Below are positions 16,612 through 25,240 of a DNA stretch of 64,000 nucleotides, piece by piece. The notes under the pieces were generated by a model, which made no database searches, had not been told where the DNA came from, and worked only from the letters and a program-made list of their open reading frames with translations. Position numbers and translations under genes: made by a program. Positions within the stretch are counted from its first letter, which is position 1; every line of letters begins with the position of its first letter. Source of the DNA: Bacteroidota bacterium. Lineage in GTDB: Bacteria; Bacteroidota; Bacteroidia; Chitinophagales; Chitinophagaceae. The stretch is from contig JAFDXG010000143.1 in the NCBI GenBank assembly GCA_018268105.1, forward strand, positions 1 to 64,000, read 5' to 3'.

Positions 16612-17181
16612 ATGACAGATGCTGCCCTGCTGGAGCATTATTACCACGATGGTAATAACGAATGGATGGGGATGCTGATGCAGCGGTATACTTTGCTGTT
16701 GTTTGGGGTATGTATGAAATATTTGAAAAATGAAGAAACTGCAAAAGACGCTGTTCAGCAAATATTTCTGAAAGCTATTTCCGAAATGCGAAAATACCCG
16801 GTAACCTATTTTAAAAGCTGGTTGTATATGGTTGCCCGAAACTACTGTTTAATGCAGCTTCGGGATAAGGCGAAAGTGCCGATTCAGGTGACTGAAAAAA
16901 TGATGGTGACGGAACCTGACGAAACTGATAACCTCCTGCATCTGAGGCAAAAAGACGAAGCTCTCGAAATAATGCAGGAATCGCTTAAAGAACTGAATGA
17001 GGAGCAACGAAACTGTATTACTTTATTTTATCTGCAGAAAAAATCTTACAATGAGATAGCCGGAATGACAGGATATACCCCGGCCCTGGTTAAAAGTTAC
17101 ATACAGAATGGTAAACGAAATTTAAAAATTATTATGAAGAAAAGAATGATGGAGAAAAATCCCTATAACGGGAATACCTGA
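16612..17181 (+). CDS. ECF-type sigma-70 family RNA polymerase sigma factor
   Basis: The product has region 2 (CMKYLKNEETAKDAVQQIFLKAI, YFKSWLYMVARNYCLMQLRDK) and region 4 (LKELNEEQRNCITLFYLQKKSYNEIAGMTGYTPALVKSYIQNGKRNLK) of an ECF sigma factor. The ATG at 16612 is preferred; an in-frame TTG at 16588 would add eight residues. The adjacent gene starts 1 bp after the stop and encodes a probable membrane anti-sigma factor, so the pair would respond to an envelope signal not identifiable here. Confidence 0.9.
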   Translation: MTDAALLEHYYHDGNNEWMGMLMQRYTLLLFGVCMKYLKNEETAKDAVQQIFLKAISEMRKYPVTYFKSWLYMVARNYCLMQLRDKAKVPIQVTEKMMVTEPDETDNLLHLRQKDEALEIMQESLKELNEEQRNCITLFYLQKKSYNEIAGMTGYTPALVKSYIQNGKRNLKIIMKKRMMEKNPYNGNT

Positions 17182-17182
17182 T

Positions 17183-17536
17183 ATGAATAATGATTTATTT
17201 AACATATTATCAAAGGCTAAAGATATAGATCAGCAGAAGTTGCTTGATTATATGCAGGATAAACTTTCTCCGGAAGAGCGGTATGAAATTGAAAGACTGT
17301 TGATAGATGCTGATTTTGAAAGTGACGCTGCCGAAGGTTTATCACAGATAAAAAATAAAAAAAGACTGCCTTTAGTAATGAGTGAACTTAACCGCAGGCT
17401 TATAAAAAAATTATCGAAAAGAAGAAAACATTCACTGAATAAACCGGGGCTCAGTCTTATGATTCCGGTTGTAACAACTATTATTATTCTATTTTTAATA
17501 ATGATGTTTTACCTGCTGTTGAAGAGATATTTTTAA
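17183..17536 (+). CDS. Probable single-pass anti-sigma factor
   Basis: The 117-residue protein begins with a helical stretch of the type found in Bacteroidota anti-sigma proteins (QQKLLDYMQDKLSPEERYEIERLL ... DAAEGL). After a basic linker (KKLSKRRKHS) comes one transmembrane helix at about 92-112 (MIPVVTTIIILFLIMMFYLL), with almost no periplasmic domain. It starts 1 bp after the sigma-factor stop. Function is inferred from context and the N-terminal pattern; no zinc-binding His-Cys motif is present. Confidence 0.65.
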   Translation: MNNDLFNILSKAKDIDQQKLLDYMQDKLSPEERYEIERLLIDADFESDAAEGLSQIKNKKRLPLVMSELNRRLIKKLSKRRKHSLNKPGLSLMIPVVTTIIILFLIMMFYLLLKRYF

Positions 17537-17556
17537 ACAGGATTATCTCTGTTTTA
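17533..17556. terminator. Weak hairpin between convergent genes
   Basis: AAACAG / CTGTTT with an 8-nt loop lies between the stop at 17536 and the minus-strand stop at 17586. The T-run is short, so this is only a possible terminator. Confidence 0.3.
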
Positions 17557-17585
17557 CAATATATTCAGTTTATCAGAATAATTAT

Positions 17586-18785
17586 TCACTCAGGCACTCC
17601 GGCTTTGTACAGCACAGCCCCTGTTGAAGAGGTCAATGTATATGCTTCACCTGCAACAGCAAATGCAGATTCTCCTTTTTTTAGTAATAATGAATTTCCA
17701 TTTGAATTGCATAATGTTTCTCCTTTGGTAACAATTAATATTTCTGCAGAGTGGGTGCGATGGGTATAGGTTTGGGTATTCGAAAATTCAATTCTGCTGA
17801 CTATAAAATCTGGTACCGGGCAATGATAGATAGTTTCTACTCCCCGCATTTCTCCGTTCATAATCTGAGGTGTAATACCTTCAAATGCAGTATGCTTCAG
17901 CAACTCGGGTACATCAATATGTTTTGGAGTAAGTCCCCCTCTCAGCACATTATCCGAATTAGACATCAGTTCAATATTCTGACCTTCCAGGTAAGCATGT
18001 GGTACCCCTGCCCCCTGGAATATTGCCTGCCCGGGGTGTAGCTGCACTATATTGAAAAAGTAAATGGAAAATATGCCCCGGTCAATATTTTGAAAACTGT
18101 CGTGATGGGATGCTATTGCTTTGCAAGCCCAATAGGCAGGATCGGATTTCTTTAATCTATTGGCGGTATATTCGGGCAAGATTTTCTTCAACAGCGGAAT
18201 CAGGATATCATCCACTTTTTCCTGCGATAGTTCCATTACATATTTATATAGTCCATAATAACCTTCTTTTTCAAAGACGGGAACCAGGGTATTTAATGCT
18301 GAAATTTGTTGTAGTGTTTTCAGCAGTAATGATTTTTCTTTGAATCCATGTAGCAACCAGAATTCACTTAACGCCACCATAATCTCCGGTTTGTGATTAT
18401 CATCTTTATAGTTGCGGTGTGATGCTGTTAATGGTATACCGGCTTTATTCTCCCTGGCGAAGCCTTTTATAGCTTCTTCCTTAGTGGGGTGAACCTGTAT
18501 AGAAAGCATTTCTTTTACATCAAGCACTTTAAATAAAAAAGGCAGAACGCCAAACCGGTTAGCAACATTTTCTCCAAGATATTGCGACGGGTGTTGTTGA
18601 ATAAGCTCATTGAGGGGTACCGTAAAATTATTATCTTTTTCTATAACAGACGGACTACTGGCATGTGCCCCCATCCAATATTCTGCAAAAGGTTTTTGCG
18701 TCGCATTATCTGATCCTAATAAGGCAGGGATAAACGCTGTGCCACCCCATGCGTAATGCTGTACTTTGCCTGTTAGTTTATACAT
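17586..18785 (-). CDS. manA: Mannose-6-phosphate isomerase, class I
   Basis: The 399-residue type I phosphomannose isomerase interconverts fructose-6-P and mannose-6-P. It shows the cupin zinc site (LSIQVHPTKEEA, with later His in GVPHAYLEGQNIELMSNSDN) and the family signature VLRGGLTPKHIDVPEL. The N terminus YKLTGKVQHYAWGGTAFIP is typical. It is followed 22 bp away by no gene in its direction; rnhA lies immediately upstream on the same strand. Confidence 0.95.
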   Translation of the reverse strand: MYKLTGKVQHYAWGGTAFIPALLGSDNATQKPFAEYWMGAHASSPSVIEKDNNFTVPLNELIQQHPSQYLGENVANRFGVLPFLFKVLDVKEMLSIQVHPTKEEAIKGFARENKAGIPLTASHRNYKDDNHKPEIMVALSEFWLLHGFKEKSLLLKTLQQISALNTLVPVFEKEGYYGLYKYVMELSQEKVDDILIPLLKKILPEYTANRLKKSDPAYWACKAIASHHDSFQNIDRGIFSIYFFNIVQLHPGQAIFQGAGVPHAYLEGQNIELMSNSDNVLRGGLTPKHIDVPELLKHTAFEGITPQIMNGEMRGVETIYHCPVPDFIVSRIEFSNTQTYTHRTHSAEILIVTKGETLCNSNGNSLLLKKGESAFAVAGEAYTLTSSTGAVLYKAGVPE

Positions 18786-18806
18786 TTTAAAGTTTTTTGA
18801 TTTTAA

Positions 18807-19277
18807 TCAGTCTATATCAGATTCATAAGGTACATCTGCCGGCAGGTTGCTCCGGTCTGCTGCTTCTGTAGCTAATTCATCACAACGATTATTATAGGGA
18901 TTGTCTGCATGTCCCTTTACCCATACAAATTGAATATTGTGTTTTTGTGACAATTGATAATACCTTTTCCATAGGTCTTTATTTTTCTTCCCCCCCTTAA
19001 AATCGGTTTTTATCCAATTGCTGAGCCAGCCCTGTTGCACCGCTTTTACTACATACTGACTATCCGAATATATCCTGATGTGCAGATTCGTTTTTGTCAG
19101 GGCTTCAAGTGCAGCTATTACGGCCATTATTTCCATCCTGTTGTTGGTAGTAAGCCGGTAGCCTCCTGACAATTCTTTTTCAACCTCGCCCCATTTTAGT
19201 ATAGCGCCATAACCACCGGGTCCCGGATTACCTCTTGCAGCACCATCTGTATATATGGTCAGTTCTTTTGTTGTCAT
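18807..19277 (-). CDS. rnhA: Ribonuclease HI
   Basis: RNase HI degrades RNA in RNA:DNA hybrids. At 156 residues it is normal in length. The catalytic acids are in IYTDGAARGNPGPGGYG, RMEIMAVIAALEAL, IRIYSDSQYVV and GHADNPYNNRCDELA, and the basic handle region (WIKTDFKGGKKNKDLWKRY) is present. It ends 21 bp upstream of manA on the same strand, so the two may be cotranscribed. Confidence 0.96.
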   Translation of the reverse strand: MTTKELTIYTDGAARGNPGPGGYGAILKWGEVEKELSGGYRLTTNNRMEIMAVIAALEALTKTNLHIRIYSDSQYVVKAVQQGWLSNWIKTDFKGGKKNKDLWKRYYQLSQKHNIQFVWVKGHADNPYNNRCDELATEAADRSNLPADVPYESDID

Positions 19278-19369
19278 CTTTTTATAGTAAAGTTGGGTGC
19301 GTTATTGATGGTTAAAGTGAATGATGAATGAATATTGAAAATTGTACCGAAAAATTTAACAGCTTTTGC

Positions 19370-19420
19370 AAACTGCTGATAGTTGATAGCTGGCTCATAG
19401 CCCATCGCCCGCCGCCATTC
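19370..19420. repeat. Degenerate CTGATAG / CATAGCCC intergenic repeat
   Basis: The string CTGATAGTTGATAGCTGG with a nearby CATAGCCCATCGCC resembles the tract at 43578-43672 (CTGATAGCCCAAAGCCC). It lies between the carboxylase and rnhA genes. Confidence 0.4.
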
Positions 19421-19425
19421 TCCCC

Positions 19426-21054
19426 CTATACCTGAAATACACCAAGCCCAAACTGTTCTGCTGTTTTTTTGTGATTGGCTGCAACAATACCTTCAGAAAT
19501 TAGTTGTCTGGTTTCCAATGGATCAATGATTGCGTCTACCCATAACCGTGCCGCTGCATAATACGGAGTAGTTTGCTGTTCGTAGCGTTGTGTTATTTCT
19601 CCAAGTAGCTTCTTTTCTTCTTCGGGGTCAATCGTTTTTCCTTTAGCTTTAAGTGAACTTACCTGTATCTGCAACAAAGTTTTTGCTGCCTGTTCACCAC
19701 CCATCACTGCAATCTTCGCTGAAGGCCAGGCATAGATAAAGCGCGGGTCATATGCTTTGCCACACATGGCATAATTGCCCGCCCCATAAGAATTACCAAT
19801 AATGATTGTGAATTTGGGAACCGAGGCATTGGCAACTGCATTCACCATTTTAGCTCCGTCTTTAATGATACCGGAATGTTCGCTCCTGCTACCCACCATA
19901 AAGCCTGTTACGTCCTGCAAAAACACAAGTGGGATATTCTTCTGGCTGCAGTTCATAATAAAACGGGCAGCCTTATCTGCACTATCGTTATAGATCACGC
20001 CGCCAAGTTGAATTTCGCCTTTTTTAGTTTTGATCACTTTTCTTTGATTGGCTACTATCCCCACAGCCCAGCCATCAATTCGTGCATATCCGCACAATAT
20101 AGTTTGCCCGTAATCTTTTTTAAACTGATCAAATTCTGAACCATCTACTATTCTTTCAATTATCTCAAGCATATCATAGGGCTTGCCCGAATCAGCAGGC
20201 AGTAATCCAAAGATATCAACGGGATTTTTTAGTGGCAGTTGGGCTTTTATCCTGCTAAAGCCGGCGGTTTCACGCTCACCAAGTTTTGCACATATTTTTT
20301 TTACCTGGTCCAGACATTCCTGTTCCGTATCAAATTTATAATCTGCAATGCCGCTGATTTCTGTATGTGTTGTTGCACCACCAAGCGTTTCCGCATCCAC
20401 ATCTTCTCCTATAGCAGCTTTAACCAGATAGGGTCCTGCCAAAAAAATAGAGCCGTTATGTTTCACCATCAGGGTTTCATCGCTCATAATAGGAAGATAT
20501 GCGCCGCCTGCAACACAGGCACCCATTACGGCTGCTATCTGCACGATACCCATGGCGCTCATGCGGGCGTTGTTGCGGAAAATTCTTCCAAAATGTTCTT
20601 TATCCGGAAAAATTTCGTCCTGCATGGGAAGGAATACACCCGCACTGTCAACGATATAAACGACGGGCAGGTTATTCTCCATTGCAATTTCCTGCATACG
20701 CAGGTTTTTTTTGCCTGTAATAGGAAACCAGGCGCCTGCCTTTACAGTCTGATCGTTGGCCACAACAACACATTGCCTGCCGCTTATGTAGCCAATTCCG
20801 GCAACCGTTCCTGCTGCAGGGCAACCGCCATATTCTTCATACATATCATAGCCTGCAAATGCGCCGATTTCTATAAATGGTTTGCCCTCATCACACAGGT
20901 AAGCTATACGTTCCCTTGCCGTGAGCTTGTTTTTCTCTTTTTGTTTTTCTATGGCTTTCTTTCCTCCACCTGCATATATTTTCTCCAGCTTCATCTTTAC
21001 CTGGCTCAGTGCAAGGCGTTGTGTATCCTCGTTCTTGTTATTTTGTATATCCAT
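19426..21054 (-). CDS. Acyl-CoA carboxylase, carboxyltransferase (beta) subunit
   Basis: The 542-residue carboxyltransferase subunit belongs to the propionyl/methylcrotonyl-CoA carboxylase group. Two crotonase-like halves are seen: the N half with KNKLTARERIAYLCDEG, IVDSAGVFLPMQDE, MGACVAGGAYLPIMSD and TLGGATTHTEISG; the C half with GYARIDGWAVGIVAN, LVFLQDVTGFMVGSRSEHSG, GNSYGAGNYAMCGKAYDPRF and WPSAKIAVMGGEQAA. The sequence is closest in pattern to MccB-type subunits, but the acyl substrate is not certain. No biotin carboxylase or BCCP gene is adjacent. ATG at 21054 is taken; a TTG lies at 21063. Confidence 0.9.
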   Translation of the reverse strand: MDIQNNKNEDTQRLALSQVKMKLEKIYAGGGKKAIEKQKEKNKLTARERIAYLCDEGKPFIEIGAFAGYDMYEEYGGCPAAGTVAGIGYISGRQCVVVANDQTVKAGAWFPITGKKNLRMQEIAMENNLPVVYIVDSAGVFLPMQDEIFPDKEHFGRIFRNNARMSAMGIVQIAAVMGACVAGGAYLPIMSDETLMVKHNGSIFLAGPYLVKAAIGEDVDAETLGGATTHTEISGIADYKFDTEQECLDQVKKICAKLGERETAGFSRIKAQLPLKNPVDIFGLLPADSGKPYDMLEIIERIVDGSEFDQFKKDYGQTILCGYARIDGWAVGIVANQRKVIKTKKGEIQLGGVIYNDSADKAARFIMNCSQKNIPLVFLQDVTGFMVGSRSEHSGIIKDGAKMVNAVANASVPKFTIIIGNSYGAGNYAMCGKAYDPRFIYAWPSAKIAVMGGEQAAKTLLQIQVSSLKAKGKTIDPEEEKKLLGEITQRYEQQTTPYYAAARLWVDAIIDPLETRQLISEGIVAANHKKTAEQFGLGVFQV

Positions 21055-21076
21055 TGCAGGCAATATTTAACCGGTA

Positions 21077-21457
21077 TTAATCTTTAGCCCAATAATCTAC
21101 TACAACCACTTTATCTAAATATGGCTTAAGTACGGCACCAAAAGCTTTATGTGCAGGGTGGGGCAGATATATGTCGCGGTCTTTTTCACTGGCAAAACTG
21201 AGGTAGAAACAATGAGTAAGTCCCTCGTTCAGGTTTTCGGGACTGTTGTTGATGCCCCATTCAAAACTTTTGATTTCTTTTATTTTTGAAGGCAGCGCAC
21301 GAAAGGCGTCTTCTACTTCTTTTACCTGTGCCGGGGTAGCATTGTCTTTAAATTTAAACATTACAACGTGTCTGAGCATCTTAGTTTCTTTTGTGTTTGC
21401 AGAAATAATACATACGGCAACTATGCCCGCAGCGAGTATAGCAATAATTTTTTTCAT
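21077..21457 (-). CDS. Secreted Dabb (stress-responsive A/B barrel) protein
   Basis: The 126-residue product has an N-terminal signal (IIAILAAGIVAVCIISA). A Dabb domain follows: LRHVVMFKFKDNATPAQVKEVEDAFRALP, FEWGINNSPENLNEGLTHCFYLSF and HPAHKAFGAVLKPYLDKVVVVDYW. Dabb proteins form dimeric alpha/beta barrels; their substrate is usually unknown. It starts 22 bp upstream of the carboxylase TTG (same strand), so the genes could be cotranscribed, though a functional link is not supported. Confidence 0.85.
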   Translation of the reverse strand: MKKIIAILAAGIVAVCIISANTKETKMLRHVVMFKFKDNATPAQVKEVEDAFRALPSKIKEIKSFEWGINNSPENLNEGLTHCFYLSFASEKDRDIYLPHPAHKAFGAVLKPYLDKVVVVDYWAKD

Positions 21458-21748
21458 TCCTGTAGATTTTTTTTTAATGGTTTAATATTCTAAAAGTTTT
21501 CTGTTAAAGAAGTTCTCAAAAATAAAACCTAAACCGGTTTCAGCCATTTTTTTTATTGTAACTCCGGGGGACACAAGATGGTGCATGCGGTAATGTAGTA
21601 CCGCGGAGATTTTCGAACGTAAAGTGATGGTAATGCTATATACGGCGAAAGCAGCGCTTATAGCACTGCCCGCCATTTGGTGTACCCAAAAGTAATGAAA
21701 GGCTAAGCCTTTTACAGCTTTACTGAAATTGCCGGTAGAAAACGGAGC

Positions 21749-22066
21749 TTATTGTTCCAGTTTGATTTCACCTAAATCAGTAGCTTCTCCTTCTTTTACT
21801 TCAACGCCGTCTTTTACGGAATTTTTGTAAGGAGCTTTAGCTTCAATAATTACCTTGTAGGCGCCAGGTTTTGCTTCTCCTATCTCAAATGCGCCGTTGG
21901 TTACATCTGCTTTGAGGGTGTCTGTACCTGAAATTGCCCATGCCCTTACTGCTGCGTCTGCCGGGGAAACCGTACCTTTTACTGAACCGTTTGTGATCAC
22001 ACTAAATGCGAACAGACCTGCGGCAAGAATACCTAATGCCGCCAATGTCAATTTTGCTTTTTTCAT
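21749..22066 (-). CDS. Small secreted protein with carboxypeptidase-regulatory-like (Ig-like) domain
   Basis: The 105-residue protein has a signal peptide (LTLAALGILAAGLFAFSV). A CarboxypepD_reg-like fold follows: GSVKGTVSPADAAVRAWAISGTDTLKADVTNGAFEIGEAKPGAYKVIIEA. The strand pattern, with a GAYKVIIEA hinge and a closing DLGEIKLEQ, is the common Bacteroidota version. It is likely a stand-alone envelope or secreted protein of unknown role. Confidence 0.72.
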   Translation of the reverse strand: MKKAKLTLAALGILAAGLFAFSVITNGSVKGTVSPADAAVRAWAISGTDTLKADVTNGAFEIGEAKPGAYKVIIEAKAPYKNSVKDGVEVKEGEATDLGEIKLEQ

Positions 22067-22437
22067 ACTGCTGGAATTTTTGATTTGTCCAAAAAATAAG
22101 TGTTAATTAATCTTTCCAGAGTGAGAGAGATTGGAGGGATAAACACCTTAAGGCAAGGACTATGCCAAAAAAGATGATGATGTTGAAAATAATTTCCCTG
22201 AAAGTGAAAATCCGGTTTGACAGATACGGAAAATATGCAGACACAAAATTCTATTTTCGTATATGCATTAACGTTATATAAATGATTTTTGTCAGGTAAA
22301 TTTTGGGGATAGTTTCTCCCGTTATTCACAGGGGTGCAAATCCTCTCCTTTGTCTGTGCATTCGTTTTATTATATTTGCCGCGTTTCAGTAATACTAAAA
22401 TTATTAGCATATTTGCAGCAAAAAGGGTCAGTATTGA
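22067..22437. other. Intergenic region upstream of parE
   Basis: This 371 bp divergent gap serves the small secreted protein and parE. It holds the parE promoter candidate at 22349-22378. I see no other gene or RNA in it. Confidence 0.5.
22349..22378 (+). promoter_or_regulatory. Promoter of the parE-DUF1835-parC unit
   Basis: TTTG at 22349-22352, an 18 bp spacer and TATATTTG at 22371-22378 match the Bacteroidota consensus in both boxes. They lie 60 bp upstream of the parE ATG. Confidence 0.6.
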
Positions 22438-24354
22438 ATGAATAATCAGATTATGGCAGAAGCAAAGCAAAATTTATTTGACTACACGGAAGATTCCATA
22501 AAGTCGCTCGACTGGAAGGAGCATATCCGGCTCCGCCCCGGAATGTATATTGGTAAACTGGGAGATGGCAATAGCCCCGATGATGGTATTTATGTGTTAT
22601 TGAAAGAAGTGCTGGACAATTGTATTGACGAGCACATGATGGGCTATGGGAAACAGATTGATATAAAAGTGGAAGGTAAAACCGTAACCGTACGCGACTA
22701 CGGCAGAGGTATCCCCCTTGGCAAAGTGGTGGATGTCGTGAGTAAAATTAACACCGGCGCCAAGTATGACAGCAAAGCGTTTCAAAAATCTGTGGGGTTG
22801 AACGGTGTGGGTACCAAAGCCGTAAACGCGCTGAGCAGTTATTTTAAAGTAATGGCGGTAAGAGACGCAAAACAAAAAACAGCAGAGTTTGAAAGGGGCG
22901 TACTCATAAAAGAATATAAAGAAACAAAGTCTGATGAGAATAATGGCACTTTAGTAACCTTTATACCTGATGATACCGTTTTCAGGAACTTCCATTTCAA
23001 ACAGGAATATATCGAAAACCTGTTGTGGAACTATTGCTATCTGAATGCGGGACTGGTCATTACTTTCAACGACAAAAAATATGTTAGTAAAAACGGGCTG
23101 CTCGACCTGTTGCGGCGCAGGACCAATGAAGATGAGCTGCGCTATGATATCATTCATCTCAAAGGAGACGATATTGAGCTGGCGCTCACGCATAATAATG
23201 AATACGGAGAAGAAATATTCAGTTTTGTAAACGGACAATATACCACGCAGGGTGGAACACACCAGCAGGCATTTCGCGAAGCTTTTGTAAAAGTTGTCCG
23301 GGATTTTTATAAAAAGGATTATGACGTTACGGATATTCGTCAAAGCATTGTAGCGGCTGTTGCAGTAAGGGTGGTGGAACCTGTTTTTGAAAGCCAGACC
23401 AAAACAAAACTTGGTTCCCAGTATATAGAAGAGGGCGGGGTAAGTATGAAAAATTTTGTGCAGGAATTTCTTTCCAAAGAGTTGGATAATTTTCTGCATA
23501 AAAATCCCACTGTAGCAGAGGCGCTCAAAAAACGAATAGAGCAAAGCGAAAGAGAAAGAAAGGAATTGTCGGGTATAAAAAAGCTGGCGAACGAAAGAGC
23601 AAAAAAAGCTAACCTGCACAACAAAAAACTCAGGGATTGCCGGATACATTTCAATGACGACCCCCCGGCCAAAGGCAAAGAAGAATTTCATGAAAAACAA
23701 TTAGAGAGCACTATTTTCATTACAGAAGGAGATTCTGCCAGCGGCTCCATTACCAAAGCGAGAAACGTAGAAACACAGGCGGTGTTTAGCCTGCGGGGAA
23801 AGCCATTAAACTGTTTTGGACTCACCAAAAAAATAGTGTATGAAAATGAAGAGTTTAATTTGCTGCAGCATGCCCTGAATATTGAAGAAGGAATTGAAGG
23901 ACTGCGGTATAATAATGTAGTGATTGCAACGGATGCCGATGTGGATGGTATGCATATCCGCTTATTGTTATTGACGTTTTTCCTGCAGTTTTTCCCTGAC
24001 CTGGTGAAGAACGGTCATGTGTATATATTAGAAACTCCGCTTTTCAGGGTACGAAACAAACAGGAAACTATTTATTGTTATGATGAAAGTGAAAAGCAGG
24101 AAGCAGCCAAAAAACTGGGAAGCAAACCGGAAATTACCCGCTTTAAAGGATTGGGTGAAATTTCACCTGAAGAATTTGTAAGATTCATCAGTTCGGACAT
24201 GCGCAAGGAGCCGGTGCTGGTGATGCCCGAAACACACCTTCAGCAATTGCTCGAATATTATATGGGTAAGAACACCCAGGAACGGCAGGAATTTATAATT
24301 GATAACCTGCGGGTGGAAATAGACCTGGCCGAAGCAACTGCCACAGCGTCTTAA
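22438..24354 (+). CDS. parE: DNA topoisomerase IV subunit B (ATPase)
   Basis: The 638-residue type IIA topoisomerase B subunit has the GHKL ATPase ([55 protein letters not shown]), transducer ([16 protein letters not shown]) and TOPRIM domains ([27 protein letters not shown]). Length and the ParE-type pairing with a downstream ParC gene suggest topoisomerase IV rather than gyrase. A second ATG at 22453 is possible. A DUF1835 gene follows at 24405 and parC at 25241. Confidence 0.93.
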   Translation: MNNQIMAEAKQNLFDYTEDSIKSLDWKEHIRLRPGMYIGKLGDGNSPDDGIYVLLKEVLDNCIDEHMMGYGKQIDIKVEGKTVTVRDYGRGIPLGKVVDVVSKINTGAKYDSKAFQKSVGLNGVGTKAVNALSSYFKVMAVRDAKQKTAEFERGVLIKEYKETKSDENNGTLVTFIPDDTVFRNFHFKQEYIENLLWNYCYLNAGLVITFNDKKYVSKNGLLDLLRRRTNEDELRYDIIHLKGDDIELALTHNNEYGEEIFSFVNGQYTTQGGTHQQAFREAFVKVVRDFYKKDYDVTDIRQSIVAAVAVRVVEPVFESQTKTKLGSQYIEEGGVSMKNFVQEFLSKELDNFLHKNPTVAEALKKRIEQSERERKELSGIKKLANERAKKANLHNKKLRDCRIHFNDDPPAKGKEEFHEKQLESTIFITEGDSASGSITKARNVETQAVFSLRGKPLNCFGLTKKIVYENEEFNLLQHALNIEEGIEGLRYNNVVIATDADVDGMHIRLLLLTFFLQFFPDLVKNGHVYILETPLFRVRNKQETIYCYDESEKQEAAKKLGSKPEITRFKGLGEISPEEFVRFISSDMRKEPVLVMPETHLQQLLEYYMGKNTQERQEFIIDNLRVEIDLAEATATAS

Positions 24355-24404
24355 AACCATTTTGAAAAAGGAATAATATTTTTGAAAATTAAAAAAAGTC
24401 AGGA

Positions 24405-25238
24405 ATGATACACATCGTTTTTAATGAAGCTGACACAGAGGTATTGCAAAAAGCGATTGACATGGATGAATCTATTACCGGTAAGGTGATACAGATAAAG
24501 GATGATTATGCTGTTGGTCCTTTGCTCAATATATATACTGGCGATGGAATGACTGCCCGCAGAGCCTGGTGGAGCACTGTACTGGCTGGCGGAGACTACA
24601 ACGGAAAGGCTGATGACGGATCCGTGGATGATACCAAAACCGTAGCTGAAATTGTTGGCACTATGCGCCGTAATCCTGAAGAAATAGTGTGGATATGGGC
24701 AGCACAGAACAAGCATGATGTTAGCGGGTATTACTGGCTGTTGCAATATATGAAGGAATTTCAGAGCCGGGTATATATATTATATCTCAACAACCTGCCT
24801 TTTATCAATGAAAAGGGAAGCATTTTTTACCCCGAATGGATGCATACGATACCTCCCAAAGAGTTTTTGAAAGCCAAAAAACTGGCAAGACCAATAACAC
24901 TTAGCGAGTTTGAAATTGATCCGGATGAGTGGACTAAGTTATGTAATGATAATAAGGGTGTACGTATACTGGAAGGCGGGAAAAAACTGGTGCAATATGA
25001 TTATGACTTTTATGACGCCGACCTGAAAAAGTTTATCACCAAAGACTGGCAGAAAGCCAATAAAATCATTTCACAATTTTTATCAAAGAACAAACATACT
25101 ACCGGTGATGCATATTTGCTATGGCGGTTGAAAACAATATTGGGCGAAGATAAATATGATGTGCAGGGTGAGCTGAAGAACATGAAAGATTTTGAGATAA
25201 AAACTAAAGCGACAGTAACTGAAACGGTAAGTGAATAA
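24405..25238 (+). CDS. DUF1835 domain-containing protein
   Basis: The 277-residue cytoplasmic protein opens with IHIVFNEADTEVLQKAI, the DUF1835 strand-helix start, and includes DDYAVGPLLNIYTGDGMTARRAWW and the C-terminal DUF3658-like part (SEFEIDPDEWTKL ... LEGGKKLVQYDYDFYDADL). No catalytic motif is evident and the function is unknown. It is sandwiched between parE (51 bp upstream) and parC (2 bp downstream), so it is cotranscribed with topoisomerase IV. Confidence 0.8.
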   Translation: MIHIVFNEADTEVLQKAIDMDESITGKVIQIKDDYAVGPLLNIYTGDGMTARRAWWSTVLAGGDYNGKADDGSVDDTKTVAEIVGTMRRNPEEIVWIWAAQNKHDVSGYYWLLQYMKEFQSRVYILYLNNLPFINEKGSIFYPEWMHTIPPKEFLKAKKLARPITLSEFEIDPDEWTKLCNDNKGVRILEGGKKLVQYDYDFYDADLKKFITKDWQKANKIISQFLSKNKHTTGDAYLLWRLKTILGEDKYDVQGELKNMKDFEIKTKATVTETVSE

Positions 25239-25240
25239 TT

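Noticed and set aside
20239..21087. 282-codon plus-strand open frame antisense to the acyl-CoA carboxylase gene
   Set aside because: It lies wholly opposite a strongly conserved carboxyltransferase gene; composition is Cys/Phe/His-rich and typical of an antisense shadow.
21482..21676. 64-codon minus-strand frame between the Dabb and small secreted protein genes
   Set aside because: No signal peptide, domain or promoter; weak coding character; likely chance.
22951..23700. 249-codon minus-strand open frame inside parE
   Set aside because: Antisense shadow of a conserved gene; no recognisable domain and Phe-rich translation.
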